Positions 25,301 through 40,104 are shown, counted from the stretch's first letter. The stretch is 64,000 nt of DNA from Synaphobranchus kaupii (GCA_029718625.1 CM056395.1:19680309-19744308); one strand, 5' to 3'. Made by a program: numbers and translations. Notes: generated by a model from the sequence alone, not told the origin.

Positions 25301-28300
25301 GAGTGGATCTGTAATCACTGACTCGGAGATGGTTTTCAATCGTTCCATGACTCTCAATAGTTCAAGTTCAGAAGCAGTACCCACTGAGGCTGACTTGGCC
25401 AGCAACCTGGTAACTGCAGTGCAAAGCTCAAATGCCTCAGCGCTCAATATTAATTCCAGCTCTATTGAAGTCACTCAAATGCCTGACAACACAACAGCAT
25501 CAGCCCCCACTCCGACCACAGCTCCCACAACTACTGCTGCCCCCACTACAACCGCAGCCCCAACAACTGCAGCCCTCACTACAACAGCAGGCCCCACAAC
25601 AACAGAAGGTCCCACAACAGCAGCAGCCACTACAACTGCAGCCCCCACTACAACCTTTGCCCCGACTACAACTGCAACCCCCACTACAACTGCAGCCCCC
25701 ACTGTAACCGCAGCCCCCACTACAACTGTAGCCCCCACAACAACAACAGGCTCCACTACAACTGCAGCCCCAACTACCACTGCAGCAGGCTCCACTACAA
25801 CTGCAGCCCCAACTACCACTGTTGCCCCGACTACAACCGCAGGCCCCACTACAACTGCAGCTCCAACTACAACTGCAGCCCCAACTACAACCATGGCCCC
25901 CACTACAACTGCAGTCCCCAGTACAACAGCAGCCCAGACTACAACTGCAGCCCCCACTACAACTGCAGTTTCCACTACCACTGTAGCCCCCACTACAACT
26001 GCAGCCATGACTACAACTGCAGCCCCCACTACAACTGCAGCCCCAACTACAACTGCAGCCCCCACTACAACTGCAGCCCCAACTACAATAGCAGCCCCCA
26101 CTACAACTATAGCCCCCACAACAACAGCAGCCCCCACTACAACTGCAGCCCCAACTACAACTGTAGCCCCGACTACAACAGCAGCCCCCACTACAACTGC
26201 AGCCCCAACTACAACTGTAGCCCCGACTACAACTGCAGCGCCCACTACAACCGCAGCAGCAACTACAACTACAGCCCAGACTACAACCGCAGCAGCAACT
26301 ACAACCACGGCCCCCTCTACAACCGCAGCCCCCACTAAAACAGCAGCCCAGACTAGAACTGTTGCCCCGACTACGACTGCATTCCCCAATACAACAGCAG
26401 CCCCCACTACAACTGCAGCCCCCACTACAACCGCAGCTCCCACTACAACTGCAGCCCCCACTACAACAGAAGCGGCCACTACAACTGCAGCCCCCACGAC
26501 AACTGCAGCCCCAACTACAACTGCAGTCCCCACTACAACAGCAGCCCCCACTACAACTGCAGCTTCCACTACCACTGCAGCCCCCACTACAACAGCAGCC
26601 CCGACAACAACTGTTGCCCCGACTACGACTGCAGCCCCCACTACAACTGCAGCCCCCACTACAACTGCAGCCCCTACTACAACTGCTGCTCCCACTACAA
26701 CTGCATCTTCCACTACAACTGCAGCCCCCACTACACCTGCCCCTTCCACTACCACTTCAGCCCCCACTACAACAGCAGCCCCCACTACAACTGCAGCTTC
26801 CACTACCACTGCAGCCCCCACTACAACAGCAGCCCCGACAACAACTGTTGCCCCGACTACGACTGCAGCCCCCACTACACCTGCACCTTCCACTACCACT
26901 GCAGCCCCCACTACAACTGCTGCTCCCACTACAACTGCATCTTCCACTACAACTGCAGCCCCCACTACACCTGCCCCTTCCACTACCACTTCAGCCCCCA
27001 CTACAACAGCAGCCCCCACTACAACTGCAGCTTCCACTACCACTGCAGCCCCCACTACAACAGCAGCCCCGACAACAACTGTTGCCCCGACTACGACTGC
27101 AGCCCCCACTACAACTGCAGCCCCCACTACAACTGCAGCCCCTACTACAACTGCTGCTCCCACTACAACTGCATCTTCCACTACAACTGCAGCCCCCACT
27201 ACACATGCCCCTTCCACTACCACTTCAGCCCCCACTACAACTGCAGCTTCCACTACCACTGCAGCCCCCACTACAACAGCAGCCCCGACTACAACTGTTG
27301 CCCCGACTACGACTGCAGTCCCCACTACAACTGCAGCTTCCACTACAGCAGCCCAGACTACAACTGTTGCCCCGACTACGACTGCAGTCCCCACTACAAC
27401 AGCAGGCCCCACTACAACTGCAGCTTCCACTATGACTGCAGCCCCCTCTACAACTGCAAACATGATTACAACTGCAGTCCCCACTACAACAGAAGCACCC
27501 ACTACAACTGCAGCCCCCACTACAACAACAGCCCCCACTACAACTGCTTTCCCGACTACAACTGCAGCCCCCACTACAACAGCAGCCCCCACTACAACTG
27601 CAACCCCCACTACAACAGCAGCACCCACTACAACTGCAACCCTGACTACAACAGCAGCCTCCACTACAACTGCAGCCCCCACTACAACTGCAGCCCCGAC
27701 TACAACAGCAGCCTCCACTACAACTGCAGCCCCCACTACAACAGCAGCCCCGACTACAACTGTTTCCCCGACTACGACTGCAGTCCGCAATACAACAGCA
27801 GCCCAGACTACAACTGCAGCCCCCACTACAACTGCAGTTTCCACTACCACTGTAGCCCCCACTACAACTGCAGCCCCCACTACAACCGCAGCCCCTACTA
27901 CAACTGCAGCTCCCACTACAACTGCATCTTCCACTACAACTGCAGCCCCCACTACACCTGCCTCTTCCACTACAACTTCAGCCCCCACAACAACAGCAGC
28001 AGCCACTACAACTGCAGCCCCGACTACAACAGCAGCCTCCACTACAACTGCAGCCCCCACTACAACTGCAGCCCCGACTACAACAGCAGCCTCCACTACA
28101 ACTGCAGCCCCCAATACAACAGCAGCCCCGACTACAACTGTTGCCGCGACTAGGACTGCAGTCCACACTACAACAGCAGCCCCCACTACACCTGCAGCCC
28201 CTACTACAACTGCAGCTCCCACTACAACTGTAGCCCCCACTACAACTGCATCTTCCACTACAACTGCAGCCCCCACTACACCTGCACCTTCCACTACCAC

Positions 28301-28691
28301 TGCAGCCCCCACTACAACTGCAGCCCCCACTACAACTGCATCTTCCACTACAACTGCAGCCCCCACTACACCTGCACCTTCCACTACCACTGCAGCCCCC
28401 ACTACAACTGCAGCTCCCACTACAACTGCAGCCCCCACTACAACTGCATCTTCCACTACCATTGCAGCCCCCAGTACAACTGCAACCCCGACTACAACTG
28501 CATCCCCCACTACAACTGCAGCCCCCACTACAACAGCAGCACCCACTACAACTTCAGCTCCCAATCCACCCGCTGTATCACCAGTCATTTCTTTCACACT
28601 GGTGTTCATCTCCATCGACACCTTCACACCTGACCTTGGAGATCCTACCTCTTCGGCTTTTGAGAATAGAGCAGAACAGATCAGGGACGTG
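25301..28691 (+). CDS. Large mucin exon 7
   Basis: This exon has 1,130 codons: SEA C-half 25,301-25,481, PTS 25,482-28,583 (1,034 codons) and SEA N-half 28,584-28,691. It follows exon 5 closely, including MAPTTTAVPSTTAAQ and VAATRTAVHTTT. The difference in length is a 234-bp block (13 units) repeated in tandem at 26,837/27,071. The frame is kept because the block is a multiple of 18. Confidence 0.85.
26837..27070 (+). repeat. 234-bp extra block in exon 7
   Basis: The marker GACAACAACTGTTGCCCCGA occurs at 26,837 and again at 27,071. Exon 5 lacks one repeat of this block at the matching position, so the gain or loss came after the 8-kb duplication. Confidence 0.75.
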
Positions 28692-28876
28692 GTGAGTCTG
28701 AACCTACGAGCACAAAGAGAATACTATGTCCCATAATTTTTTTCTTGTTTTTCCTGTTGTTAGGAAAATGTATTTTACAATGTGCTGTTGTTTCTTACCT
28801 TTGAAATTAATAGATGAAGATTCACAAGAGTTGGTAATTCTGTGTCTTTTTAAAATAATCATACTTCTGTTTTCAG

Positions 28877-28938
28877 CTTGAACCCTTCTTTAAACGGACC
28901 TATGTTTCCTTTGTCAAACTGATCATCTTAAGATTCAG
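28877..28938 (+). CDS. SEA middle exon, junction 8
   Basis: This is a standard 62-bp exon. Intron A is 28,692-28,876 (185 bp) and intron B 28,939-29,057 (119 bp). SEA domain 8 spans 28,584-29,238. Confidence 0.85.
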
Positions 28939-29057
28939 GTAAGTGTGTGTGTGTGTACAAGTTGGAGGGTGTGTGTGTGTTTTTCATGGGTTTGTGATCA
29001 CACATGCCTACTCAGAAATCATAACGATGTTTGTAATACGGATATGTTTTTGTCTAG

Positions 29058-32000
29058 GAGTGGATCTGTAATCACTGACTCGGAGATGGTTTTCAATCGT
29101 TCCATGACTCTCAATAGTTCAAGTTCAGAAGCAGTACCCACTGAGGCTGACTTGGCCAGCAACCTGGTAACTGCAGTGCAAAGCTCAAATGCCTCAGCGC
29201 TCAATATTAATTCCAGCTCTATTGAAGTCACTCAAATGCCTGACAACACAACAGCATCAGCCCCCACTCCGACCACAGCTCCCACAACTACTGCTGCCCC
29301 CACTACAACCGCAGCCCCAACAACTGCAGCCCTCACTACAACAGCAGGCCCCACAACAACAGAAGGTCCCACAACAGCAGCAGCCACTACAACTGCAGCC
29401 CCCACTACAACCTTTGCCCCGACTACAACGGCAACCCCCACTACAACTGCAGCCCCCACTGTAACCGCAGCCCCCACTACAACTGTAGCCCCCACAACAA
29501 CAACAGGCTCCACTACAACTGCAGCCCCAACTACCACTGCAGCAGGCTCCACTACAACTGCAGCCCCAACTACCACTGTTGCCCCGACTACAACCGCAGG
29601 CCCCACTACAACTGCAGCTCCAACTACAACTGCAGCCCCAACTACAACCATGGTCCCCACTACAACTGCAGCCCCCACTACAACAGAAGCGCCCTCTACA
29701 ACTGCTGTCCCCACTACAACTGCAACCCCAACTACAATAGCTGCCCCCACTACAACTGTAGCCCCCACAACAACAGCAGCCCCCACTAGAACTGCAGCCC
29801 CAATTACAACTGTAGCCCCGACTACAACTGCAGCGCCCACTACAACTGCAGCAGCAACTACAACTACAGCCCAGACTACAACCGCAGCAGCAACTACTAC
29901 CACGGCCCCCTCTACTACCGCAGGTCCCACTACAACTGCAGCCCCAACTACAACAGCAGCCCAGACTTCAACTGTTGCCCCGACTACGACTGCAGTCCCC
30001 GGTACAACAGCAGCCCAGACTACAACTGCAGCCCCCACTACAACTGCAGTTTCCACTACCACTGTAGCCCCCACTACAACTGCAGCCATGACTACAACTG
30101 CAGCCCCCACTACAACTGCAGCCCCCACTACAACTGCAGCCCCAACTACAATAGCAGCCCCCACTACAACTATAGCCCCCACAACAACAGCAGCCCCCAC
30201 TACAACTGCAGCCCCAACTACAACTGTAGCCCCGACTACAACAGCAGCCCCCACTACAACTGCAGCCCCAACTACAACTGTAGCCCCGACTACAACTGCA
30301 GCGCCCACTACAACCGCAGCAGCAACTACAACTACAGCCCAGACTACAACCGCAGCAGCAACTACAACCACGGCCCCCTCTACAACCGCAGCCTCCACTA
30401 AAACAGCAGCCCAGACTAGAACTGTTGCCCCGACTACGACTGCATTCCCCAATACAACAGCAGCCCCCACTACAACTGCAGCCCCCACTACAACCGCAGC
30501 TCCCACTACAACTGCAGCCCCCACTACAACAGAAGCGGCCACTACAACTGCAGCCCCCACGACAACTGCAGCCCCAACTACAACTGCAGTCCCCACTACA
30601 ACAGCAGCCCCCACTACAACTGCAGCTTCCACTACCACTGCAGCCCCCACTACAACAGCAGCCCCGACAACAACTGTTGCCCCGACTACGACTGCAGCCC
30701 CCACTACAACTGCAGCCCCCACTACAACTGCAGCCCCTACTACAACTGCTGCTCCCACTACAACTGCATCTTCCACTACAACTGCAGCCCCCACTACACC
30801 TGCCCCTTCCACTACCACTTCAGCCCCCACTACAACAGCAGCCCCCACTACAACTGCAGCTTCCACTACCACTGCAGCCCCCCCTACAACAGCAGCCCCG
30901 ACAACAACTGTTGCCCCGACTACGACTGCAGCCCCCACTACAACTGCAGCCCCTACTACAACTGCTGCTCCCACTACAACTGCATCTTCCACTACAACTG
31001 CAGCCCCCACTACACCTGCCCCTTCCACTACCACTTCAGCCCCCACTACAACTGCAGCTTCCACTACCACTGCAGCCCCCACTACAACAGCAGCCCCGAC
31101 TACAACTGTTGCCCCGACTACGACTGCAGTCCCCACTACAACTGCAGCTTCCACTACAGCAGCCCAGACTACAACTGTTACCCCGACTACGACTGCAGTC
31201 CCCACTACAACAGCAGGCCCCACTACAACTGCAGCTTCCACTATGACTGCAGCCCCCTCTACAACTGCAAACATGATTACAACTGCAGTCCCCACTACAA
31301 CAGAAGCACCCACTACAACTGCAGCCCCCACTACAACTGCTTTCCCGACTACAACTGCAGCCCCCACTACAACAGCAGCCCCCACTACAACTGCAACCCC
31401 CACTACAACAGCAGCACCCACTACAACTGCAACCCCGACTACAACAGCAGCCTCCACTACAACTGCAGCCCCCACTACAACTGCAGCCCCGACTACAACA
31501 GCAGCCTCCACTACAACTGCAGCCCCCACTACAACAGCAGCCCCGACTACAACTGTTGCCCCGACTACGACTGCAGTCCGCAATACAACAGCAGCCCAGA
31601 CTACAACTGCAGCCCCCAATACAACTGCAGTTTCAACTACCACTGTAGCCCCCACTACAACTGCAGCCCCCACTACAACCGCAGCCCCTACTACAACTGC
31701 AGCTCCCACTACAACTGCATCTTCCACTACAACTGCAGCCCCCACTACACCTGCCTCTTCCACTACAACTGCAGCCACCACAACAACAGCAGCAGCCACT
31801 ACAACTGCAGCCCCGACTACAACAGCAGCCTCCACTACAACTGCAGCCCCCACTACAACAGCAGCCCCGACTACAACTGTTGCCCCGACTACGACTGCAG
31901 TCCGCACTACAACAGCAGCCCAGACTACAACTGCAGCCCCCACTACAACTGCAGTTTCCACTACCACTGTAGCCCCCACTACAACTGCAGCCCCCACTAC

Positions 32001-35000
32001 AACTGCAGCCCCTACTACAACTGCAGCTCCCACTACAACTGCATCTTCCACTACAACTGCAGCCCCCACTACAACAGCAGCACCCACTACAACTGCAGCC
32101 CCGACTACAACAGCAGCCTTCACTACAACTGCAGCCCCCACTACAACTGCAGCCCCGACTACAACAGCAGCCTCCACTACAACTGCAGCCCCCACTACAA
32201 CAGCAGCCCCGACTACAACTGTTGCCCCGACAACGACTGCAGTCCCCACTACAACAGCAGCCCCCACTACAACTGCAGCCCCCATTACAACTGCAGCCCC
32301 CACTACAACTGCAGCCCCGACTACAACAGCAGCACCCACTACAACTGCAGCTTCCACTACAACAGCAGCCCCCACTACAACTGGAGCTCCCACTACAACA
32401 GCAGCCCCCACTACAACTGCAGCCCCCACTACAACAGCAGCACCCACTACAACTGCAGCTTCCACTACAACAGCAGCCCCCACTACAACTGGAGCTCCCA
32501 CTACAACAGCAGCCCCCACTACAACTGCAGCCCCCACTACTACTGCAGGCCTGACTACAACTGCAGCCCCCACTACAACTGCAGCTCCCACTACAACTGC
32601 AGCCCCCACTACAACTGCAGCCCCGACTACAATTGCAGCCCCCACTACAACAGCAGCCCCCACTACAACTGCAGCCCCCACTACAACAGCAGCCCCCACT
32701 ACAACTGCAGCCCCCACTACTACTGCAGCCCCGACTACAACTGCAGCCCGCACTACAACTGCAGCTCCCGCTACAACTGCAGCCCCCACTCCAACAGCAG
32801 CACCCACTACAACTGCAGCCCCGACTACAACAGCAGCCTCCACTACAACTGCAGCCCCCACTACAACAGCAGCCCCGACTACAACTGTTGCCCCGACTAC
32901 GACTGCAGTCCGCACTACAACAGCAGCCCAGACTACAACTGCAGCCCCCACTACAACTGCAGTTTCCACTACCACTGTAGCCCCCACTACAACTGCAGCC
33001 CCCACTACAACTGCAGCCCCTACTACAACTGCAGCTCCCACTACAACTGCATCTTCCACTACAACTGCAGCCCCCACTACAACAGCAGCACCCACTACAA
33101 CTGCAGCCCCGACTACAACAGCAGCCTCCACTACAACTGCAGCCCCCACTACAACTGCAGCCCCGACTACAACAGCAGCCTCCACTACAACTGCAGCCCC
33201 CACTACAACAGCAGCCCCGACTACAACTGTTGCCCCGACAACGACTGCAGTCCCCACTACAACAGCAGCCCCCACTACAACTGCAGCCCCCATTACAACT
33301 GCAGCCCCCACTACAACTGCAGCCCCGACTACAACAGCAGCACCCACTACAACTGCAGCTTCCACTACAACAGCAGCCCCCACTACAACTGGAGCTCCCA
33401 CTACTACAGCAGCCCCCACTACAACTGCAGCCGCCACTACAACAGCAGCACCCACTACAACTGCAGCTTCCACTACAACAGCAGCCCCCACTACAACTGG
33501 AGCTCCCACTACAACAGCAGCCCCCACTACAACTGCAGCCCCCACTACTACTGCAGGCCTGACTACAACTGCAGCCCCCACTACAACTGCAGCTCCCACT
33601 ACAACTGCAGCCCCCACTACAACTGCAGCCCCGACTACAATTGCAGCCCCCACTACAACAGCAGCCCCCACTACAACTGCAGCCCCCACTACAACAGCAG
33701 CCCCCACTACAACTGCAGCCTCCACTACTACTGCAGCCCCGACTACAACTGCAGCCCGCACTACAACTGCAGCTCCCGCTACAACTGCAGCCCCCACTCC
33801 AACAGCAGCACCCACTACAACTGCAGCCCCGACTACAACAGCAGCCTCCACTACAACTGCAGCCCCCACTACAACAGCAGCCCCGACTACAACTGTTGCC
33901 CCGACTACGACTGCAGTCCGCACTACAACAGCAGCCCAGACTACAACTGCAGCCCCCACAACAACTGCAGTTTCCACTACCACTGTAGCCCCCACTACAA
34001 CTGCAGCCCCCACTACAACTGCAGCCCCTACTACAACTGCAGCTCCCACTACAACTGCATCTTCCACTACAACTGCAGCCCCCACTACAACAGCAGCACC
34101 CACTACAACTGCAGCCCCGACTACAACAGCAGCCTCCACTACAACTGCAGCCCCCACTACAACTGCAGCCCCGACTACAACAGCAGCCTCCACTACAACT
34201 GCAGCCCCCACTACAACAGCAGCCCCGACTACAACTGTTGCCCCGACAACGACTGCAGTCCCCACTACAACAGCAGCCCCCACTACAACTGCAGCCCCCA
34301 TTACAACTGCAGCCCCCACTACAACTGCAGCCCCGACTACAACAGCAGCACCCACTACAACTGCAGCTTCCACTACAACAGCAGCCCCCACTACAACTGG
34401 AGCTCCCACTACAACAGCAGCCCCCACTACAACTGCAGCCCCCACTACAACAGCAGCACCCACTACAACTGCAGCTTCCACTACAACAGCAGCCCCCACT
34501 ACAACTGGAGCTCCCACTACAACAGCAGCCCCCACTACAACTGCAGCCCCCACTACTACTGCAGCCCTGACTACAACTGCAGCCCCCACTACAACTGCAG
34601 CTCCCACTACAACTGCAGCCCCCACTACAACTGCAGCCCCGACTACAATTGCAGCCCCCACTACAACAGCAGCCCCCACTACAACTGCAGCCCCCACTAC
34701 AACAGCAGCCCCCACTACAACTGCATCCCGCACTACAACTGCAGCTCCCGCTACAACTGCAGCCCCCACTCCAACTGCAGCCCCCACTACTACTGCAGTC
34801 CCGACTACAACTGCAGCCCTGATTACAACTGCAGTCCCCACTACAACAGCAGCCCCCACTACAACTGCAGCCCCCACTACAACAGCAGCCCCCACTACAA
34901 CTGCAGCCACCACTACTACTGCAGCCCCGACTACAACTGCAGCCCTGATTACAACTGCAGCCCCCACTACAACTGCAGCCCCGACTACAACTGCAATCCC

Positions 35001-35292
35001 TACTACAACTTCAGCCCCGACTGCAACAGCAGACTCCACTACAACTGCATCTTCCACTACCATTGCAGCCCCCAGTACAACTGCAACCCCGACTACAACT
35101 GCAGCCCCCACTACAACTGCAGCCCCCACTACAACAGCAGCACCCACTACAACTTCAGCTCCCAATCCACCCGCAGTATCACCAGTCATTTCTTTCACAC
35201 TGGTGTTCATCTCCATCGACACCTTCACACCTGACCTTGGAGATCCTACCTCTTCGGCTTTTGAGAATAGAGCCGAACAGATCAGGGACGTG
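29058..35292 (+). CDS. Large mucin exon 8
   Basis: This exon has 2,078 codons: SEA C-half 29,058-29,238, PTS 29,239-35,184 (1,982 codons) and SEA N-half 35,185-35,292. The 5' third matches exon 6. The 3' half consists of three copies of a 1,008-bp block. The 3'-most tract (ALITTA, AIPTTTSAPTATADS) is shared with exons 9 and 10. Donor read-through would end in EYYFQ, also as in exons 9 and 10. Confidence 0.85.
31810..34790 (+). repeat. 1,008-bp block, three tandem copies in exon 8
   Basis: Copies start at 31,810, 32,818 and 33,826. The marker TCCGCACTAC lies at 31,901, 32,909 and 33,917. The unit is 56 repeats of 18 bp. Copy 3 has lost 36 bp (two units) near 34,725. Nearly every single-base variant recurs at the same place in each copy, so the copies are recent. 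The right edge is approximate. Confidence 0.85.
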
Positions 35293-35477
35293 GTGAGTCT
35301 GAACCTACGAGCACAAAGAGAATACTATTTCCAATAATTTTTTTCTTGTATTTCCTGTTGTTAGGAAAATGTATTTTACAATGTGCTGTTGTTTCTTCCC
35401 TTTGAAATTAATAGATGAAGATTCACACGAGTTGGTAATTCTGTGTCTTTTTAAAATAATCATACTTCTGTTTTCAG

Positions 35478-35539
35478 CTTGAACCCTTCTTTAAACGGAC
35501 CTATGTTTCCTTTGTCAAACTGATCATCTTAAGATTCAG
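35478..35539 (+). CDS. SEA middle exon, junction 9
   Basis: The coding sequence is standard. Intron A is 35,293-35,477 (185 bp), with TTGTATTTCC, TTCTTCCCTT and CACACGAG, shared with junctions 10 and 11. Intron B is 35,540-35,658 (119 bp), with GTAAGTTTG, GATCGCAC, GTTATACGG and acceptor TTTTTTCTAG. SEA domain 9 spans 35,185-35,839. Confidence 0.85.
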
Positions 35540-35658
35540 GTAAGTTTGTGTGTGTGTACAAGTTGGAGGGTGTGTGTGTGTTTTTCATGGGTTTGTGATC
35601 GCACATGCCTACTCAGAAATCATAACGATGTTTGTTATACGGATATGTTTTTTTCTAG

Positions 35659-38600
35659 GAGTGGATCTGTAATCACTGACTCGGAGATGGTTTTCAATCG
35701 TTCCATAACTCTCAATAGTTCAAGTTCAGAAGCAGTACCCACTGAGGCTGACTTGGCCAGCAACCTGGTAACTGCAGTGCAAAGCTCAAATGCCTCAGCG
35801 CTCAATATTAATTCCAGCTCTATTGAAGTCACTCAAATGCCTGACAACACAACAGCATCAGCCCCCACTCCGACCACAGCTCCCACAACTACTGCTGCCC
35901 CCACTACAACTGCAGCCCCAACTACCACTGTTGCCCCGACTACAACCGCAGGTCCCACTACAACTGCAGCTCCAACTACAACTGCAGCCCCAAGTACAAC
36001 AGCAGGCCCCACTACAATTGCAGCCCCAACTACAACTGTTGCCCCCACTACAACCGCAGCAGCAACTACAACTACAGCCCAGACTACAACCGCAGCAGCA
36101 ACTACAACCATGGCCCCCACTACAACCGCAGCTCCCACTACAACTGCAGCCCCCACTACAACAGAAGCGCCCACTACAACTGCAGCTCCCACGACAACTG
36201 CAGCCCCAACTACAACTGCAGCCACCACTACAACTGCAGCTCCCACTACAACTGCTGTCCCCACTACAACTGCAGCCCCAACTACAATAGATGCCCCCAC
36301 TACAACTGTAGCCCCCACAACAACAGCAGCCCCCACTAGAACTGCAGCCCCAACTACAACTGTAGCCCCGACTACAACTGCAGCGCCCACTACAACCGCA
36401 GCAGCAACTACAACTACAGCCCAGACTACAACCGCAGCAGCAACTACTACCACGGCCCCCTCTACTAATGCAGCTCCCACTACAACTGCAGCCCCAACTA
36501 CAACAGCAGCCCAGACTTCAACTGTTGCCCCGACTACGACTGCAGTCCCCACGACAACAGCAGCCCAGACTACAACTGCAGCCCCCACTACAACTGCAGT
36601 TTCCACTACCACTGTAGCCCCCACTACAACTGCAGCCCCAACTACAACTGCAGCGCCCACTACAACTGCAGCCCCAACTACAATAGCAGCCCCCACTACA
36701 ACTGTAGCCCCCACAACAACAGCAGCCCCCACTACAACTGCAGCCCCAACTACAACTGTAGCCCCGACTACAACTGCAGCGCCCACTACAACCGCAGCAG
36801 CAACTACAACTACAGCCCAGACTACAATCGCAGCAGCAACTACAACCACGGCCCCCTCTAGAACCGCAGCCCCCACTACAACAGCAGCCCAGACTACAAC
36901 TGTTGCCCCGACTACGACTGCAGTCCCCACTACAACAGCAGCCTCCACTACAACTGCAGCCCCCACTACAACCGCAGCTCCCACTACAACTGCAGCCTCC
37001 ACTACAACAGAAGCGCTCACTACAACTGCAGCCCCCACGACAACTACAGCCCCAACTACAACTGCAGCCCCCACTACAACTGCAGCTCCCACAACAACAG
37101 CAGCCCCCACTAGAACTGCAGCCCCAACTATAACTGTCGCCCCGACTACAACTGCAGCGCCCACTACAACCGCAGCAGCAACTACAACTACAGCCCAGAC
37201 TACAACCGCAGCAGCAACTACTACCACGGCCCCCTCTACTGATGCAGCTCCCACTACAACTGCAGCCCCAACTACAACAGCAGCCCAGACTTCAACTGTT
37301 GCCCCGACTACGACTGCAGTCCCCACTACAACAGCAGCCCAGACTACACCTGCAGCCCCCACTACAACTGCAGTTTCCACTACCACTGTAGCCCCCACTA
37401 CAACTGTAGCCACGACTACAACTGCAGCGCCCACTACAACCGCAGCAGCAACTACAACTACAGCCCAGACTACAACCACAGCAGCAACTACAACCACGGC
37501 CCCCTCTACAACCGCAGCCCCCACTACAACAGCAGCCCAGACTACAACTGTTGCCCCGACTACGACTGCAGTCCCCACTACAACAGCAGCCCCCACTACA
37601 ACTGCAGCCCCCACTACAACTGCAGCCCCGACTACAACAGCAGCCTCCACTACAACTGCAGCCCCCACTACAACAGCAGCACCCACTACAACTGCAGCCC
37701 CGACTACAACAGCAGCCTCCACTACAACTGCAGCCCCCACTACAACTGCAGCCCCGACTACAACAGCAGCCTCCACTACAACTGCAGCCCCCACTACAAC
37801 AGCAGCCCCGACTACAACTGTTGCCCCGACAACGACTGCAGTCCCCACTACAACAGCAGCCCCCACTACAACTGCAGCCCCCATTACAACTGCAGCCCCC
37901 ACTACAACTGCAGCCCCGACTACAACAGCAGCACCCACTACAACTGCAGCTTCCACTACAACAGCAGCCCCCACTACAACTGGAGCTCCCACTACAACAG
38001 CAGCCCCCTCTACAACTGCAGCCCCCACTACAACAGCAGCACCCACTACAACTGCAGCTTCCACTACAACAGCAGCCCCCACTACAACTGGAGCTCCCAC
38101 TACAACAGCAGCCCCCACTACAACTGCAGCCCCCACTACTACTGCAGGCCTGACTACAACTGCAGCCCCCACTACAACTGCAGCTCCCACTACAACTGCA
38201 GCCCCCACTACAACTGCAGCCCCGACTACAATTGCAGCCCCCACTACAACAGCAGCCCCCACTACAACTGCAGCCCCCACTACAACAGCAGCCCCCACTA
38301 CAACTGCAGCCCCCACTACTACTGCAGCCCCGACTACAACTGCAGCCCGCACTACAACTGCAGCTCCCGCTACAACTGCAGCCCCCACTCCAACAGCAGC
38401 ACCCACTACAACTGCAGCCCCGACTACAACAGCAGCCTCCACTACAACTGCAGCCCCCACTACAACAGCAGCCCCGACTACAACTGTTGCCCCGACTACG
38501 ACTGCAGTCCGCACTACAACAGCAGCCCAGACTACAACTGCAGCCCCCACTACAACTGCAGTTTCCACTACCACTGTAGCCCCCACTACAACTGCAGCCC

Positions 38601-39919
38601 CCACTACAACTGCAGCCCCTACTACAACTGCAGCTCCCACTACAACTGCATCTTCCACTACAACTGCAGCCCCCACTACAACAGCAGCACCCACTACAAC
38701 TGCAGCCCCGACTACAACAGCAGCCTCCACTACAACTGCAGCCCCCACTACAACTGCAGCCCCGACTACAACAGCAGCCTCCACTACAACTGCAGCCCCC
38801 ACTACAACAGCAGCCCCGACTACAACTGTTGCCCCGACAACGACTGCAGTCCCCACTACAACAGCAGCCCCCACTACAACTGCAGCCCCCATTACAACTG
38901 CAGCCCCCACTACAACTGCAGCCCCGACTACAACAGCAGCACCCACTACAACTGCAGCTTCCACTACAACAGCAGCCCCCACTACAACTGGAGCTCCCAC
39001 TACAACAGCAGCCCCCACTACAACTGCAGCCCCCACTACAACAGCAGCACCCACTACAACTGCAGCTTCCACTACAACAGCAGCCCCCACTACAACTGGA
39101 GCTCCCACTACAACAGCAGCCCCCACTACAACTGCAGCCCCCACTACTACTGCAGCCCTGACTACAACTGCAGCCCCCACTACAACTGCAGCTCCCACTA
39201 CAACTGCAGCCCCCACTACAACTGCAGCCCCGACTACAATTGCAGCCCCCACTACAACAGCAGCCCCCACTACAACTGCAGCCCCCACTACAACAGCAGC
39301 CCCCACTACAACTGCAGCCCCCACTACTACTGCAGCCCCGACTACAACTGCATCCCGCACTACAACTGCAGCTCCCGCTACAACTGCAGCCCCCACTCCA
39401 ACTGCAGCCCCCACTACTACTGCAGTCCCGACTACAACTGCAGCCCTGATTACAACTGCAGTCCCCACTACAACAGCAGCCCCCACTACAACTGCAGCCC
39501 CCACTACAACAGCAGCCACCACTACAACTGCAGCCACCACTACTACTGCAGCCCCGACTACAACTGCAGCCCTGATTACAACTGCAGCCCCCACTACAAC
39601 TGCAGCCCCGACTACAACTGCAATCCCTACTACAACTTCAGCCCCGACTGCAACAGCAGACTCCACTACAACTGCATCTTCCACTACCATTGCAGCCCCC
39701 AGTACAACTGCAACCCCGACTACAACTGCAGCCCCCACTACAACTGCAGCCCCCACTACAACAGCAGCACCCACTACAACTTCAGCTCCCAATCCACCCG
39801 CAGTATCACCAGTCATTTCTTTCACACTGGTGTTCATCTCCATCGACACCTTCACACCTGACCTTGGAGATCCTACCTCTTCGGCTTTTGAGAATAGAGC
39901 CGAACAGATCAGGGACGTG
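35659..39919 (+). CDS. Large mucin exon 9
   Basis: This exon has 1,420 codons: SEA C-half 35,659-35,839, PTS 35,840-39,811 (1,324 codons) and SEA N-half 39,812-39,919. NRSITLNSS replaces NRSMTLNSS, as in exons 10 and 11. The PTS opening lacks the usual AALTTTAGP...TFAP stretch. The middle (36.0-37.7 kb) matches exon 11 at an offset of about 9.0 kb. The 3' half has two copies of the 1,008-bp block known from exon 8, with markers at 37,821 and 38,829. Confidence 0.85.
37600..39430 (+). repeat. 1,008-bp block, about two copies in exon 9
   Basis: The marker TTGCCCCGACAACGACTGCA is at 37,821 and 38,829, spaced 1,008 bp as in exon 8. The edges are approximate. Confidence 0.75.
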
Positions 39920-40104
39920 GTGAGTCTGAACCTACGAGCACAAAGAGAATACTATTTCCAATAATTTTTTTCTTGTATTTCCTGTTGTTAGGAAAATGTA
40001 TTTTACAATGTGCTGTTGTTTCTTCCCTTTGAAATTAATAGATGAAGATTCACACGAGTTGGTAATTCTGTGTCTTTTTAAAATAATCATACTTCTGTTT
40101 TCAG

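Larger units (their letters stand above)
22772..31026 (+). repeat. Copy 2 of the 8.0-kb tandem duplication
   Basis: Copy 2 contains the 3' part of exon 6, junction 7, exon 7, junction 8 and the 5' part of exon 8. It is 8,255 bp against 8,021 for copy 1. The 234-bp difference is exactly the extra block in exon 7 (about 26,837-27,070). The right edge near 31,026 is set by where exons 6 and 8 diverge. Confidence 0.83.
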
